Below, piece by piece: positions 7,084 to 12,269 of a DNA stretch of 12,269 bases. The notes beneath the pieces are model-generated. The model saw nothing but the letters and a program-made list of their open reading frames with translations. It made no database searches and had not been told where the DNA came from. A program made the translations under genes and the position numbers. The number at the start of each line of letters is the position of its first letter. Position 1 is the stretch's first letter. The stretch covers positions 1-12,269 of the forward strand of contig JAGVEP010000360.1 in assembly GCA_020058145.1 (NCBI GenBank). Reading direction: 5' to 3'. This DNA comes from Phycisphaerae bacterium (GTDB taxonomy: Bacteria; Planctomycetota; Phycisphaerae; UBA1845; Fen-1342).

Positions 7084-7742
7084 TCAACACCGCAGCGGAC
7101 AGTCCAGCGCCGCCATCACCATGTAGGCCCAGTTGCTCACCAAATTGTCCACCGGCATGCGCAGGGCCTGCACGCCGTTGCGGAGCTGCGCGAGCAAATT
7201 CTCCTGGTGGCAGCGATCGTTGGCTTGGAACACTACGTCCGCGGGCGACGCGGCCGGCAGATTCGTGAGGTAGAAGAAGTAGCGCACCTCGTCGAACAGC
7301 CGCCACTGGCCCTGTTCGATCGCCAGGTCCTTCCGCGGCGCCTTCGTGCGAGGGCCGGTGGCCCGGCCGGTTCGACAGGTACAGCGGCTCTTGTGTATTC
7401 GCCAGCGAGACGACCAGCGGGTGATAGCCCCACGTGCCGTCGTAGGCCAGGCCGATGCGGGCCTTGCACTCGCCGTAGGTCTCGGCCAGCCCTTGACACG
7501 CCGCGGGCGCGTCAAGGGCCAGCACTCCGTCCACGTCCACGATCGCCTGGTCGCAGAACGCGGCCGGCTGGCGTTGCCAGACGCCCAGCCGAACCTCGTT
7601 GAGCGTGTCCTGTAGAATCTCGCCGTCCACGGCCGCGAACCGCCGGCAGAAGTCGCCCGCGGTCGTGGGGTCGGGAATGTGCTGCGCGCCCAGGGCGTCC
7701 AGGTAGACTTCGTCGTTGCGGCGCAAAAAGCGAAGAAAGCAC
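7084..7742 (-). pseudogene. IS1380-type transposase remnant with internal deletion and frameshift
   Basis: Two minus-strand frames together read as a DDE transposase of the IS1380 type. The first (7742 down to about 7345) has RRNDEVYLDALGAQHIPDP, PTTAGDFCRRF, the strand DQAIVDVDGVLALD with the first catalytic Asp region, and TYGECK...GTWGYHPLVVSLANT. The second (about 7340 down to 7084) has LFDEVRYFFYLTNL, FQANDRCHQENLLAQLRNG and LVSNWAYMVMAAL. The frame changes near 7332-7347, where SHEGA abuts RKDL. In full-length members well over 100 residues, including the second catalytic Asp, lie between these segments. The N-terminus and C-terminus are also missing. About 220 of the usual 430-480 residues remain, so it cannot be active. 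No terminal repeats or target duplication could be identified. Confidence 0.85.
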
Positions 7743-7779
7743 GCTTGTTCAGGGACTAGAAGGGGGCTCGTTGCGCCTC

Positions 7780-7785
7780 TACAAT
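7780..7785 (+). promoter_or_regulatory. Candidate -10 box for a near-leaderless PAS-Fis mRNA
   Basis: TACAAT ends ten bases before the ATG at 7796, placing transcription initiation only a few bases upstream of the start codon. No Shine-Dalgarno sequence is present. The -35 region (near 7757-7762) is poor, so this is suggestive only. Confidence 0.4.
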
Positions 7786-7795
7786 AAACCGTTCT

Positions 7796-8356
7796 ATGCG
7801 CGAGCTGCCGATATCGCTATCCGCCGGGCCGCTGTACGAACACGTCTGTGCGGCGCTCGATTGCGTCGCGGAGGCGGTGGTCACGGTGGACGGCAACTCC
7901 GAGATTACGAGCTTCAACCAGGCCGCTGAGCGCCTGACGGGCTGGACTCGGGCCGAGGCGCTGGGCCGGCCGTGCCGGGAAATCCTGCGCTGTTCGACCC
8001 ACGGCGACGACGGCCAGTGTCCACTGGTGCCGGCCTTGCTTGAAAGAGGGTGTGCAGGACAGAACGAGCTGGCGCTGCACCACCGAAAAAACGAGTCGGT
8101 GTGCGTCTCGCGCACGGCGTACGCGCTGCGGGCCCGCGATGGCGAAATGACCGGTGTCATCCACACGTTTCGCCCGCTGTCGGCCGCCACGAATCTTAGC
8201 CCGCTGGCAGCCTCGCAGCGCCGCGTCATCGAGGACGTGCTCCAGCGCTGCCAGTGGAGCCGCGCGGCGGCGAGTGCCGAACTTGGACTGAGCCGCACTA
8301 CTCTCTGGCGGAAAATGCGGAAGTTGGGGATCGACCAGACGCCGGGAAAGGCGTAG
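7796..8356 (+). CDS. PAS-domain protein with C-terminal Fis-type helix-turn-helix, lacking an AAA+ domain
   Basis: A 186-residue soluble regulator. Residues 13-127 form a PAS domain (AEAVVTVDGNSEITSFNQAA, then ERLTGW and EALGRPCREIL). It contains the cysteine-rich C-x5-C-x8-C-P-L segment (Cys60, Cys66, Cys75) also seen in PAS domains of NtrC-type regulators, plus several other cysteines. Residues 138-178 are a Fis/HTH_8 helix-turn-helix (VIEDVLQRCQWSRAAASAEL, then GLSRTTLWRKMRKLGI). NtrC-type activators carry a sigma-54-contacting AAA+ ATPase between such modules; here about 10 residues separate them, so it cannot activate sigma-54 polymerase by the usual ATP-driven route. It probably binds DNA as a ligand-, redox- or metal-responsive repressor or antagonist; that role is inferred. 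ATG 7796 is the first start after an in-frame stop at 7757. Targets are unknown. Confidence 0.85.
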   Translation: MRELPISLSAGPLYEHVCAALDCVAEAVVTVDGNSEITSFNQAAERLTGWTRAEALGRPCREILRCSTHGDDGQCPLVPALLERGCAGQNELALHHRKNESVCVSRTAYALRARDGEMTGVIHTFRPLSAATNLSPLAASQRRVIEDVLQRCQWSRAAASAELGLSRTTLWRKMRKLGIDQTPGKA

Positions 8357-8511
8357 CGGCCGGGCTCTGTCCTGGCCGGCGGACACCGGCAAGATGCCGG
8401 TGCCACACAGGATGTAGCGGCCAACCTCCGTGTCGGCCGTAGGGTGGGCCCCGCCCCAAGTCCCACCACCCGCGTGCCTCACAGGGCGGCGGGCAGAGCC
8501 CGCCCGACGAT
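8357..8511. repeat. Hairpin-rich spacer between convergent genes
   Basis: Two short perfect hairpins with identical AGA loops lie here: CACCGGCA/TGCCGGTG (8384-8391, 8395-8402) and GGCGGGC/GCCCGCC (8488-8494, 8498-8504). A G/C-rich segment GGGTGGGCCCCGCCC (about 8441-8455) separates them. Each hairpin sits close to the stop codon of one of the two convergent genes, so they may act as terminators or RNA 3'-end protectors, though neither has a T-tract. They may also belong to a dispersed intergenic repeat family. Confidence 0.55.
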
Positions 8512-9480
8512 TCAGAACCACCACGCCGTGCCGGCCTGCTCCTTGATGATCACCGTTCGCAGGTACGCGACCGCCTTCTCGAAACCCTCCTGCACGCTCA
8601 TCAGCACGTCCTCGTGCTCGATGCTGATGACGCCGTCGTAGCCCTTCTGTTTCAACATGCTGATAAACGGCTTCCAGAACTCGTCGCCGTGGCCGTAGCC
8701 ACAGGTCCGAAAGACCCAGCTCCGGTTGGCGATGTCTCCGTAGTTTTTGGTGTCGAGCGCGCCGTTGCGGCGTGTATTGAACTGGTCAATCCCGGTGTCC
8801 TTGCCGTGGACGTGATAGACGCAGCCGGCGTCACCGAGCATGCGGGCGGCTTCGACCGGGTCGATGCCCTGCCAGAAGAAGTGCGACGGATCGAGGTTGG
8901 CGCCGAGATTCTGGCCGCACGCAGCGCGCAGCCGTAAGATGGTCTCCGGGTTGTACACGCAGAATCCGGGATGGGCCTCGAAGGCGATTTTGACACCCTC
9001 GCTGGCGGCCTCTTTGGCCTTTCTCGTCCAGAACGGGATTAGCACGTCGTCCCACTGATACCGCAGAATCTTCTCGTACTCTCCCGGCCAGGCGCAGGTG
9101 ACCCAGTTCGGCATCTTGTCGTCCGGCGACCCGCCGGGGCAGCCGGAGAACGTGATCACCACGTCGGTGCCCAGCAGCGGGGCGAGCCGGATGGCGGTGT
9201 TGTGCGCGTGGATGTGCTGTTTGCGCAGCTTGGGAATGGGGCTGAGCGTGTTTCCATGCACGGCCAGGCCACGGATTTCGAGGCCGCGCTTCTTGCAAGC
9301 CTCCTTGATCTTCTGTTGGGCCTTGGCGTCTTTGAGCACTTCGTCGGGGTCGAAAAACGGTTTGCCGGGATACGCGCCGACCGGCAGCTCGATCGCTTCG
9401 AGGCCGACTTTCTGGCAGTAATCGAGGGCTTTTTCCCAACCCATGCCGCCGAGGCCGGCTGCCATAACGCCGAGTTTCAT
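8512..9480 (-). CDS. Sugar phosphate isomerase/epimerase-like TIM-barrel protein (xylose isomerase-like fold)
   Basis: A 322-residue AP-endonuclease-2/xylose isomerase-like barrel protein. It starts with MKLGVMAAGLGGMGWEKAL and GLEAIELPVGAYPG (26-39). Metal-ligand positions can be read at successive strand ends: Glu168 (KIAFEAHPGF), Asp197 (NLDPSHFF), His225 (VYHVHGKDTG) and Glu288 (VISIEHED), so a divalent-metal enzyme is expected. Family members isomerise, epimerise or dehydrate sugars and keto-acids in the cytosol and often work with Gfo/Idh/MocA dehydrogenases; none is present in this window. ATG 9480 is chosen because AGGAG lies eight bases upstream and the first barrel strand begins there; the open frame extends further without similarity. 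An 8-bp dyad (9495-9525) lies in its leader. The substrate is unknown. Confidence 0.88.
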   Translation of the reverse strand: MKLGVMAAGLGGMGWEKALDYCQKVGLEAIELPVGAYPGKPFFDPDEVLKDAKAQQKIKEACKKRGLEIRGLAVHGNTLSPIPKLRKQHIHAHNTAIRLAPLLGTDVVITFSGCPGGSPDDKMPNWVTCAWPGEYEKILRYQWDDVLIPFWTRKAKEAASEGVKIAFEAHPGFCVYNPETILRLRAACGQNLGANLDPSHFFWQGIDPVEAARMLGDAGCVYHVHGKDTGIDQFNTRRNGALDTKNYGDIANRSWVFRTCGYGHGDEFWKPFISMLKQKGYDGVISIEHEDVLMSVQEGFEKAVAYLRTVIIKEQAGTAWWF

Positions 9481-9494
9481 CGTCACTACTCCTG

Positions 9495-9525
9495 GCCCTT
9501 GACAGGGCGCAGCTCTATCAAGGGC
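9495..9525. promoter_or_regulatory. Inverted repeat in the leader of the TIM-barrel gene
   Basis: GCCCTTGA (9495-9502) and TCAAGGGC (9518-9525) are exact complements separated by 15 bases, immediately upstream of the Shine-Dalgarno sequence of the minus-strand gene. It could be a regulator-binding dyad or a leader hairpin affecting ribosome access. No binding protein can be named. Confidence 0.45.
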
Positions 9526-9608
9526 TGGCCGTCGCATGAACTGCCTGAACGTGCATGCCATCTACCGGCGCGAAAATCTAGCGTAGTGCCTCACAATCAC
9601 CAGCGCAC

Positions 9609-9663
9609 GGGTGGGGTGGCCATCTTGGTCGCCCGCGGCGCGGGCGAGACGCCCACTCCACCC
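9609..9663. repeat. Imperfect palindrome (REP-like element)
   Basis: The arms 9609-9636 and 9640-9663 are complementary except for three mismatches (one of them a G-T wobble) and a four-base bulge (TGGT, 9626-9629). They are separated by only GGC. The inner stem GCCCGC/GCGGGC is perfect. It lies about 40 bases past the tsaE stop codon, so it may terminate or protect the thiL-tsaE transcript, or be a dispersed REP/MITE-type element. Confidence 0.65.
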
Positions 9664-9684
9664 GGCGAGACACCCACTCCACCC
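9643..9684. repeat. Two-copy 21-bp tandem repeat
   Basis: Units 9643-9663 and 9664-9684 (GGCGAGAC[G/A]CCCACTCCACCC) differ at one position. The first unit is the right arm of the neighbouring palindrome, so the arm has been duplicated. It ends 16 bases from the tsaE stop codon. Confidence 0.85.
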
Positions 9685-9700
9685 AGCCCATGTGCTGTTC

Positions 9701-10201
9701 TTAGCGAGGCAGTACACTAGCGTTAGCCGTCGGAAACGACAAGCCCAGTGCGGCCAGCCGCTCTGTTGCCGGCCACGCGATCCGCACCCGGCGGACATGC
9801 TCCGCAACGTGCTCCATCTCAATCCGACATGCGTTCTGCGGGACGGCGGCCGGCACGCGATCCGCCCACTCCACCGCAACTACGGCGCCGGGCTCGGTCG
9901 TCAACTCTTCCAGCCCGAGATCGAACAGCTCCGCGGCACTCGTCAGCCGATACGCGTCGAGGTGGTAGAGCTTCAGCCGTCCTTGATACTCGCGTACCAG
10001 GACAAACGTGGGACTGACCACCGGCTCGTCCGCCGGCACGCCCAGCCCCGCCGCAATGCCCTTGATTAGATGCGTCTTGCCGGCCCCGAGCGCCCCGCTC
10101 AGCGCCAGGAAATCACCCGCCTCGAGCAGGCCGCCGAGCGCAACCCCGAGGGCCGTCGTGGCCTGTGGGTTTGGGCAAACACGCTCGAAGCCCGGCGTCA
10201 T
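9701..10201 (-). CDS. tsaE: tRNA N6-threonylcarbamoyladenosine (t6A) biosynthesis ATPase TsaE
   Basis: TsaE is the P-loop ATPase that cycles the TsaB-TsaD complex making t6A at position 37 of ANN-decoding tRNAs. The 166-residue product has Walker A GALGAGKT (36-43), the family motif SPTFVLVREY (63-72), KLYHLDAYRL (77-86) with the conserved Asp/Tyr, and the Walker B-like VAVEWADR (108-115) with Glu111 and Trp112. Length fits the family. The ATG at 10201 overlaps the thiL stop codon as ATGA, with GGGAG eight bases upstream inside thiL, so the two genes are translationally coupled. An in-frame GTG at 10216 is less likely. The 20-residue C-terminal tail (from about 147) shows no conservation I recognise. 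The structured repeat at 9609-9684 follows the stop. Confidence 0.95.
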   Translation of the reverse strand: MTPGFERVCPNPQATTALGVALGGLLEAGDFLALSGALGAGKTHLIKGIAAGLGVPADEPVVSPTFVLVREYQGRLKLYHLDAYRLTSAAELFDLGLEELTTEPGAVVAVEWADRVPAAVPQNACRIEMEHVAEHVRRVRIAWPATERLAALGLSFPTANASVLPR

Positions 10202-11148
10202 CGGAAGTGCTCCCACCCGCGCACTGGCACCGGCTCAGGCACGCCGCCGGCGCGCGCCAGCCTCAAACCAGGGTCCGCGGTGATCTGCCCGATCGGCAGC
10301 AGGCCCAGGGCCGCGCACGCGCTCTGCGCCGCGTCTGCTGGAGCGACGACGATCAGCTCGAAATCCTCGCCGTCACATAGAGCGTGCTCACGCGGCGGGC
10401 GGCCGTCCTGCGCGGCTAGGCGCACCGCATCCGCGTGAATCGCCGCATCCAGCGCGGTCTCTTCCAGCACCGCTCCACAGCCGGACGCTTCCAGAATACG
10501 CCATAAGTCCAGAGCCAGCCCGTCGCTGATGTCGATCATGGCGTGCGGCTGCACCTTGCGGGCGATTTCGCCGCTCAGCGCGAGCCGTGGCTCAAACGTC
10601 ATGTGCCGGCCGAGGATGGACCCGCCGACGGCCCCGGTCAGCCAGATGCGGTCACCAGGCTGCGCGCCAGCACGGCGAATCGGCGTCTGGCCCGGCTCGC
10701 AGCGGCCGGCCACGGTGATACTGATCGCCGTCGGAGCATCCCAACTGTTCGTATCCCCGCCCACGATCGGACAGCCGCAGCGCAGCCCGAATTCGTGCGC
10801 CCCCCGCACGAGCTCCAGCGCGTCATCCAGCGCGAGCTTGTTGGATAGCGCCACCGCGCACATGGCCGAGACGGGCACAACGGCCATGGCCGCACAGTCG
10901 CTGAGATTGACCGCCATGGTCTTGCGGCCGATGGCGGACCAGGAGTGGACGCGCGAGTCAAAGTCCACCCCGTCCATCAACATGTCTACGGTCCACAGCA
11001 GCCGCGGATCGTCCGACGAAACCAGGCACATGTCGTCTCCGAAGCCCACGGCCTGTGGCGCGGCGCTTGGGGCTCCTGGCCCGAGCAGCGCACGGAGCCG
11101 GCGGACGAATTCCAGTTCGCCACGCGGTCGAGTGTCGGGAGCGGTCAT
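10198..11148 (-). CDS. thiL: Thiamine-monophosphate kinase ThiL
   Basis: ThiL phosphorylates thiamine monophosphate with ATP to thiamine diphosphate, the last step of de novo synthesis. The 316-residue product shows the PurM/AIR-synthase-like fold motifs: VGFGDDMCLV (34-43), LLWTVDMLMDGVDF (50-63), RKTMAVNLSDCAAMAVVP (75-92), IVGGDTNS (128-135), MIDISDGLALDL (204-215) and ALCDGEDFELIV (256-267). These cover the Mg-binding aspartates and the substrate loops. Length matches the family. ATG 11148 is the first in-frame ATG. An AGGAGG lies 21 bases upstream, too far for this ATG but seven bases before a GTG that opens a five-codon frame ending across the thiL ATG. A -10-like TATAGT preceded by TG lies at 11199-11204. 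tsaE follows with a 4-base overlap. Confidence 0.95.
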   Translation of the reverse strand: MTAPDTRPRGELEFVRRLRALLGPGAPSAAPQAVGFGDDMCLVSSDDPRLLWTVDMLMDGVDFDSRVHSWSAIGRKTMAVNLSDCAAMAVVPVSAMCAVALSNKLALDDALELVRGAHEFGLRCGCPIVGGDTNSWDAPTAISITVAGRCEPGQTPIRRAGAQPGDRIWLTGAVGGSILGRHMTFEPRLALSGEIARKVQPHAMIDISDGLALDLWRILEASGCGAVLEETALDAAIHADAVRLAAQDGRPPREHALCDGEDFELIVVAPADAAQSACAALGLLPIGQITADPGLRLARAGGVPEPVPVRGWEHFR

Positions 11149-11162
11149 GATTCGAGGACCAC
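11145..11162 (-). other. Possible five-codon leader ORF coupled to thiL
   Basis: A GTG seven bases after a perfect AGGAGG (11170-11175) opens the frame MVLES and stops at a TGA that overlaps the thiL ATG as ATGA. Because thiL has no properly spaced Shine-Dalgarno sequence of its own, ribosomes could load on this mini-ORF and re-initiate on thiL. Such coupling is inferred from sequence geometry only. Confidence 0.35.
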
Positions 11163-11198
11163 GAGATATCCTCCTGAGACAACCCGGGGTCACCAGGC

Positions 11199-11207
11199 AC
11201 TATAACA
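11199..11207 (-). promoter_or_regulatory. Candidate extended -10 promoter element for thiL-tsaE
   Basis: The minus strand reads TGTTATAGT, an extended -10 (TGn plus TATAGT). It would start transcription near 11192, giving a leader of about 45 bases. No good -35 is seen, as allowed for extended -10 promoters. Confidence 0.45.
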
Positions 11208-11249
11208 GGCTCGATCCGGAAGTGCGCGGTCCGGGAGAAGCACTCGTAG

Positions 11250-11462
11250 TTCGAGCTGCCGGTCGGGGCACATCCCTCCTCAGGCGCAGGTGTCGATTTC
11301 GCCACGGATCGCGGCTGGCCGTACGCACAGCGCGTGTCCCCGAGCGAATATGCTGACTGGGGACGCATCTGGAAAGACCTGGGTGCCAGGGTTATTGGCG
11401 GCTGCTGCGGCACAACCCCGGACCACATTCGTGCCCTACGCGCTGCGCTCGGAGTATCGTGA
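11250..11462 (+). pseudogene. C-terminal remnant of a homocysteine S-methyltransferase domain protein
   Basis: The frame ending in TGA at 11460-11462 reads FELPVGAHPS at its start, then WPYAQRVSPSEYADWGR and DLGARVIGGCCGTTPDHIR near the end. The GGCCGT motif provides two of the zinc-binding cysteines that activate homocysteine in MetH, BHMT and MmuM enzymes, and the flanking residues match that family. Only about 70 residues of a roughly 300-residue domain are present. An in-frame TAG at 11247 closes the frame on the left, and no continuation is recognisable in other frames. It is therefore a 5'-truncated relic. The thiL promoter region lies just to its left on the other strand. It directly abuts the transposase C-terminus that follows. 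Confidence 0.75.
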
Positions 11463-11614
11463 GCCTCCTTGTCGGTGCCAAGGTCGTCACGCACGCTCGT
11501 TACGTGATCTTCCAGATGGCCGAGGTGGCGGTTCCGCGAAAGCTGTTCACTGCCATCCTGGAACGCATCCAGCGACAGCGGCGACCCGCGGTTGGCGTGG
11601 TGCCTTCCGGATGA
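11459..11614 (+). pseudogene. C-terminal remnant of a DDE transposase (probably IS1380 or related)
   Basis: Starting at a GTG overlapping the previous relic's stop codon, a 51-codon frame reads VGAKVVTHARYVIFQMAEV, then AVPRKLFTAILERIQR, and ends at TGA 11612-11614. This resembles the C-terminal end of transposases I associate with the IS1380/DDE group. Upstream in this frame there is no transposase similarity because the DNA belongs to the methyltransferase remnant in another frame. The fragment thus looks like what remains after a deletion through an insertion sequence and its neighbour. It might instead be a short expressed peptide, but no ribosome binding site is seen. The family assignment is from memory of the C-terminal motif and is less sure than its transposase nature. 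Confidence 0.55.
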
Positions 11615-11895
11615 GTCAGCAGACCGCTCAAAGCTGCTCCTGTTCCGACAATCCAGGCGGATCCCATGCGCCCAGCGGGGAAAACGGGGCGTTCATGGAG
11701 CAGTCGGGAGCCCCCTACCCCTGCAACGAGGGCCTCGGCGAGCTCGTTCCACCCCCGACGCCTGGGAAAAGCGTGAAAACGCCGGACGCGAAAGGGGCTT
11801 GGTGCTGTACAATGGCCCTGCACCGCCCGGCAGCGGAGCCGGGCAAGGTCATCTGGGAAATGTCGGTGGAAATGACCGGGCAGAGGAGGTGCGAC
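11615..11895. other. Leader and spacer before the HEAT lipoprotein gene
   Basis: No gene is supported. A TACAAT (11808-11813) could be a -10 box, with no clear -35. A 7-bp perfect stem GCCCGGC/GCCGGGC (11825-11831, 11838-11844, 6-base loop) would lie in the leader of the downstream mRNA, about 50 bases before the GTG start. The left part is probably decayed insertion-sequence DNA. Confidence 0.4.
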
Positions 11896-12192
11896 GTGGT
11901 GAGTCCGACGCGGGCAGGATATATCGTTGTTTGCGCGCTTCTGATTACAGCATGCATGGCGTGTTCCGGGCGATCGGAGGCCGGCGACCTTGACAGGCTC
12001 CTTGCAGAGATCAAGGACAGCAACCACGCCACACGGGCGAAGGCGGCGGCGGGATTGGGGGAGATGGACGACCCCCGCGCGTGGGAGGCGCTCGCGGGAG
12101 CGTTGAAAGACCCGGTCGAATCAGTGCGGAAGGCTGCAGACGAGGCGATGCTCAAGCTGACCGTTAGAACGACTAAGTACCAGTTTTCATAA
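11896..12192 (+). CDS. Small HEAT-repeat lipoprotein
   Basis: A 98-residue protein that starts at GTG 11896, six bases after a perfect AGGAGG (11884-11889). Residues 1-19 form a short signal with hydrophobic core YIVVCALL and lipobox ITAC with Cys20, so a lipid-anchored exported protein is expected. The mature part (about 31-90) is a pair of HEAT-type helical hairpins (LLAEIKDSNHATRAKAAAGL and WEALAGALKDPVESVRKAAD), the PBS-lyase/HEAT pattern used for protein-protein contacts. The same frame is open for another 200 codons upstream, but that part is low-quality and contains the remnants in other frames. It is shorter than most HEAT proteins, and the last residues (RTTKYQFS) fall in DNA of lower GC, so it may be truncated. 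Function beyond scaffolding is unknown. Confidence 0.75.
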   Translation: MVSPTRAGYIVVCALLITACMACSGRSEAGDLDRLLAEIKDSNHATRAKAAAGLGEMDDPRAWEALAGALKDPVESVRKAADEAMLKLTVRTTKYQFS

Positions 12193-12251
12193 ATAATATG
12201 ACGTATTATCTAGCGGGCGTGCTGCGTTCGTGGCATACTGGTCCCCGTGGC

Positions 12252-12269
12252 AGGAGGCCAGAATATGCC
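12252..12269 (+). CDS. Ribosome binding site and first codons of a gene cut by the window edge
   Basis: AGGAGG at 12252-12257 stands seven bases before an ATG at 12265-12267, ideal spacing for a start. Only the start codon and two bases are visible, so nothing can be said about the product. The preceding 70 bases (12193-12264) are locally AT-rich near 12190-12210 (TATTAT at 12204-12209) and may hold its promoter. Confidence 0.45.

Noticed and set aside
6913..7602. 229-codon plus-strand frame across the transposase remnant
   Set aside because: Low-complexity Arg/Pro-rich translation; the transposase motifs are on the minus strand.
7756..8524. Long minus-strand frames opposite the PAS-Fis gene
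   Set aside because: They mirror the codon structure of the PAS-Fis gene and extend into hairpin-rich spacer; no domain seen.
11500..12027. Minus-strand frame with protein-like text (WNELAEALVAGVGGSRLL)
   Set aside because: No start signal or family match, and it overlaps the transposase remnant and HEAT gene on the other strand.
11290..12192. A single 300-residue gene ending in the HEAT repeats
   Set aside because: Its first 200 codons run out of frame across two gene remnants and a spacer; the SD and GTG at 11896 and the signal peptide mark the real start.
1..12269. CRISPR arrays, tRNA or rRNA genes, toxin-antitoxin pairs
   Set aside because: No regularly spaced repeats, no cloverleaf-type sequence with the usual T-loop, and no small paired genes with toxin or antitoxin features were seen.

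Overview
This is a GC-rich bacterial window (about 63-65 % GC by eye) with short operons, GTG starts used alongside ATG, structured GC-rich repeats between genes, a fixed-architecture type VI secretion spike protein and worn-down insertion sequences. The gene style (xylose-isomerase-like TIM-barrel protein, COG2159-type amidohydrolase, PAS-Fis regulator, HEAT lipoprotein, thiL-tsaE pair) best fits Planctomycetota. No rRNA or other phylogenetic marker is present, so this placement is an inference.

Layout. (1) 1-2842, minus strand: a VgrG-type spike protein with an extra helical insert and a C-terminal transthyretin-like domain. Five bases later the start of a second gene runs off the left edge and is a candidate cargo or adaptor. 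(2) 2843-3337: about 495 bases with no convincing gene, holding a 10-bp palindrome just upstream of vgrG. (3) 3338-5495, minus strand: a small lipoprotein gene overlaps the end of an amidohydrolase gene that has its own good promoter. Upstream lies a LOG-family (PGGxGT) protein gene. (4) 5608-6855, plus strand: an RlmI-like rRNA cytosine-5 methyltransferase, divergent from the LOG gene. (5) 6856-7742: non-coding DNA and a deleted, frameshifted IS1380-type transposase remnant. (6) 7796-8356, plus strand: a PAS plus Fis-HTH protein without the AAA+ domain found between these modules in NtrC-type regulators. It may be read from an almost leaderless mRNA. (7) 8512-9480, minus strand: a sugar phosphate isomerase/epimerase-type TIM barrel, convergent with the regulator across a hairpin-rich spacer. 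(8) 9609-9684: an imperfect palindrome plus a 21-bp tandem duplication just past tsaE. (9) 9701-11148, minus strand: a two-gene thiL-tsaE operon with ATGA overlap. (10) 11250-11614, plus strand: two gene ends fused by deletion, a homocysteine S-methyltransferase C-terminus and a transposase C-terminus. (11) 11896-12192, plus strand: a small HEAT-repeat lipoprotein, then a ribosome binding site and ATG of a gene cut by the right edge.

Functionally the window mixes housekeeping genes (thiL for thiamine diphosphate, tsaE for tRNA t6A37, rlmI-like for 23S rRNA) with an accessory secretion locus and mobile-element scars. I see no CRISPR array, toxin-antitoxin pair, tRNA or complete insertion sequence. 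No complete undescribed system is demonstrable. The leads most worth following are the modified VgrG with its edge gene, the PAS-Fis protein lacking its ATPase domain, and the amidohydrolase with substituted metal-ligand positions.
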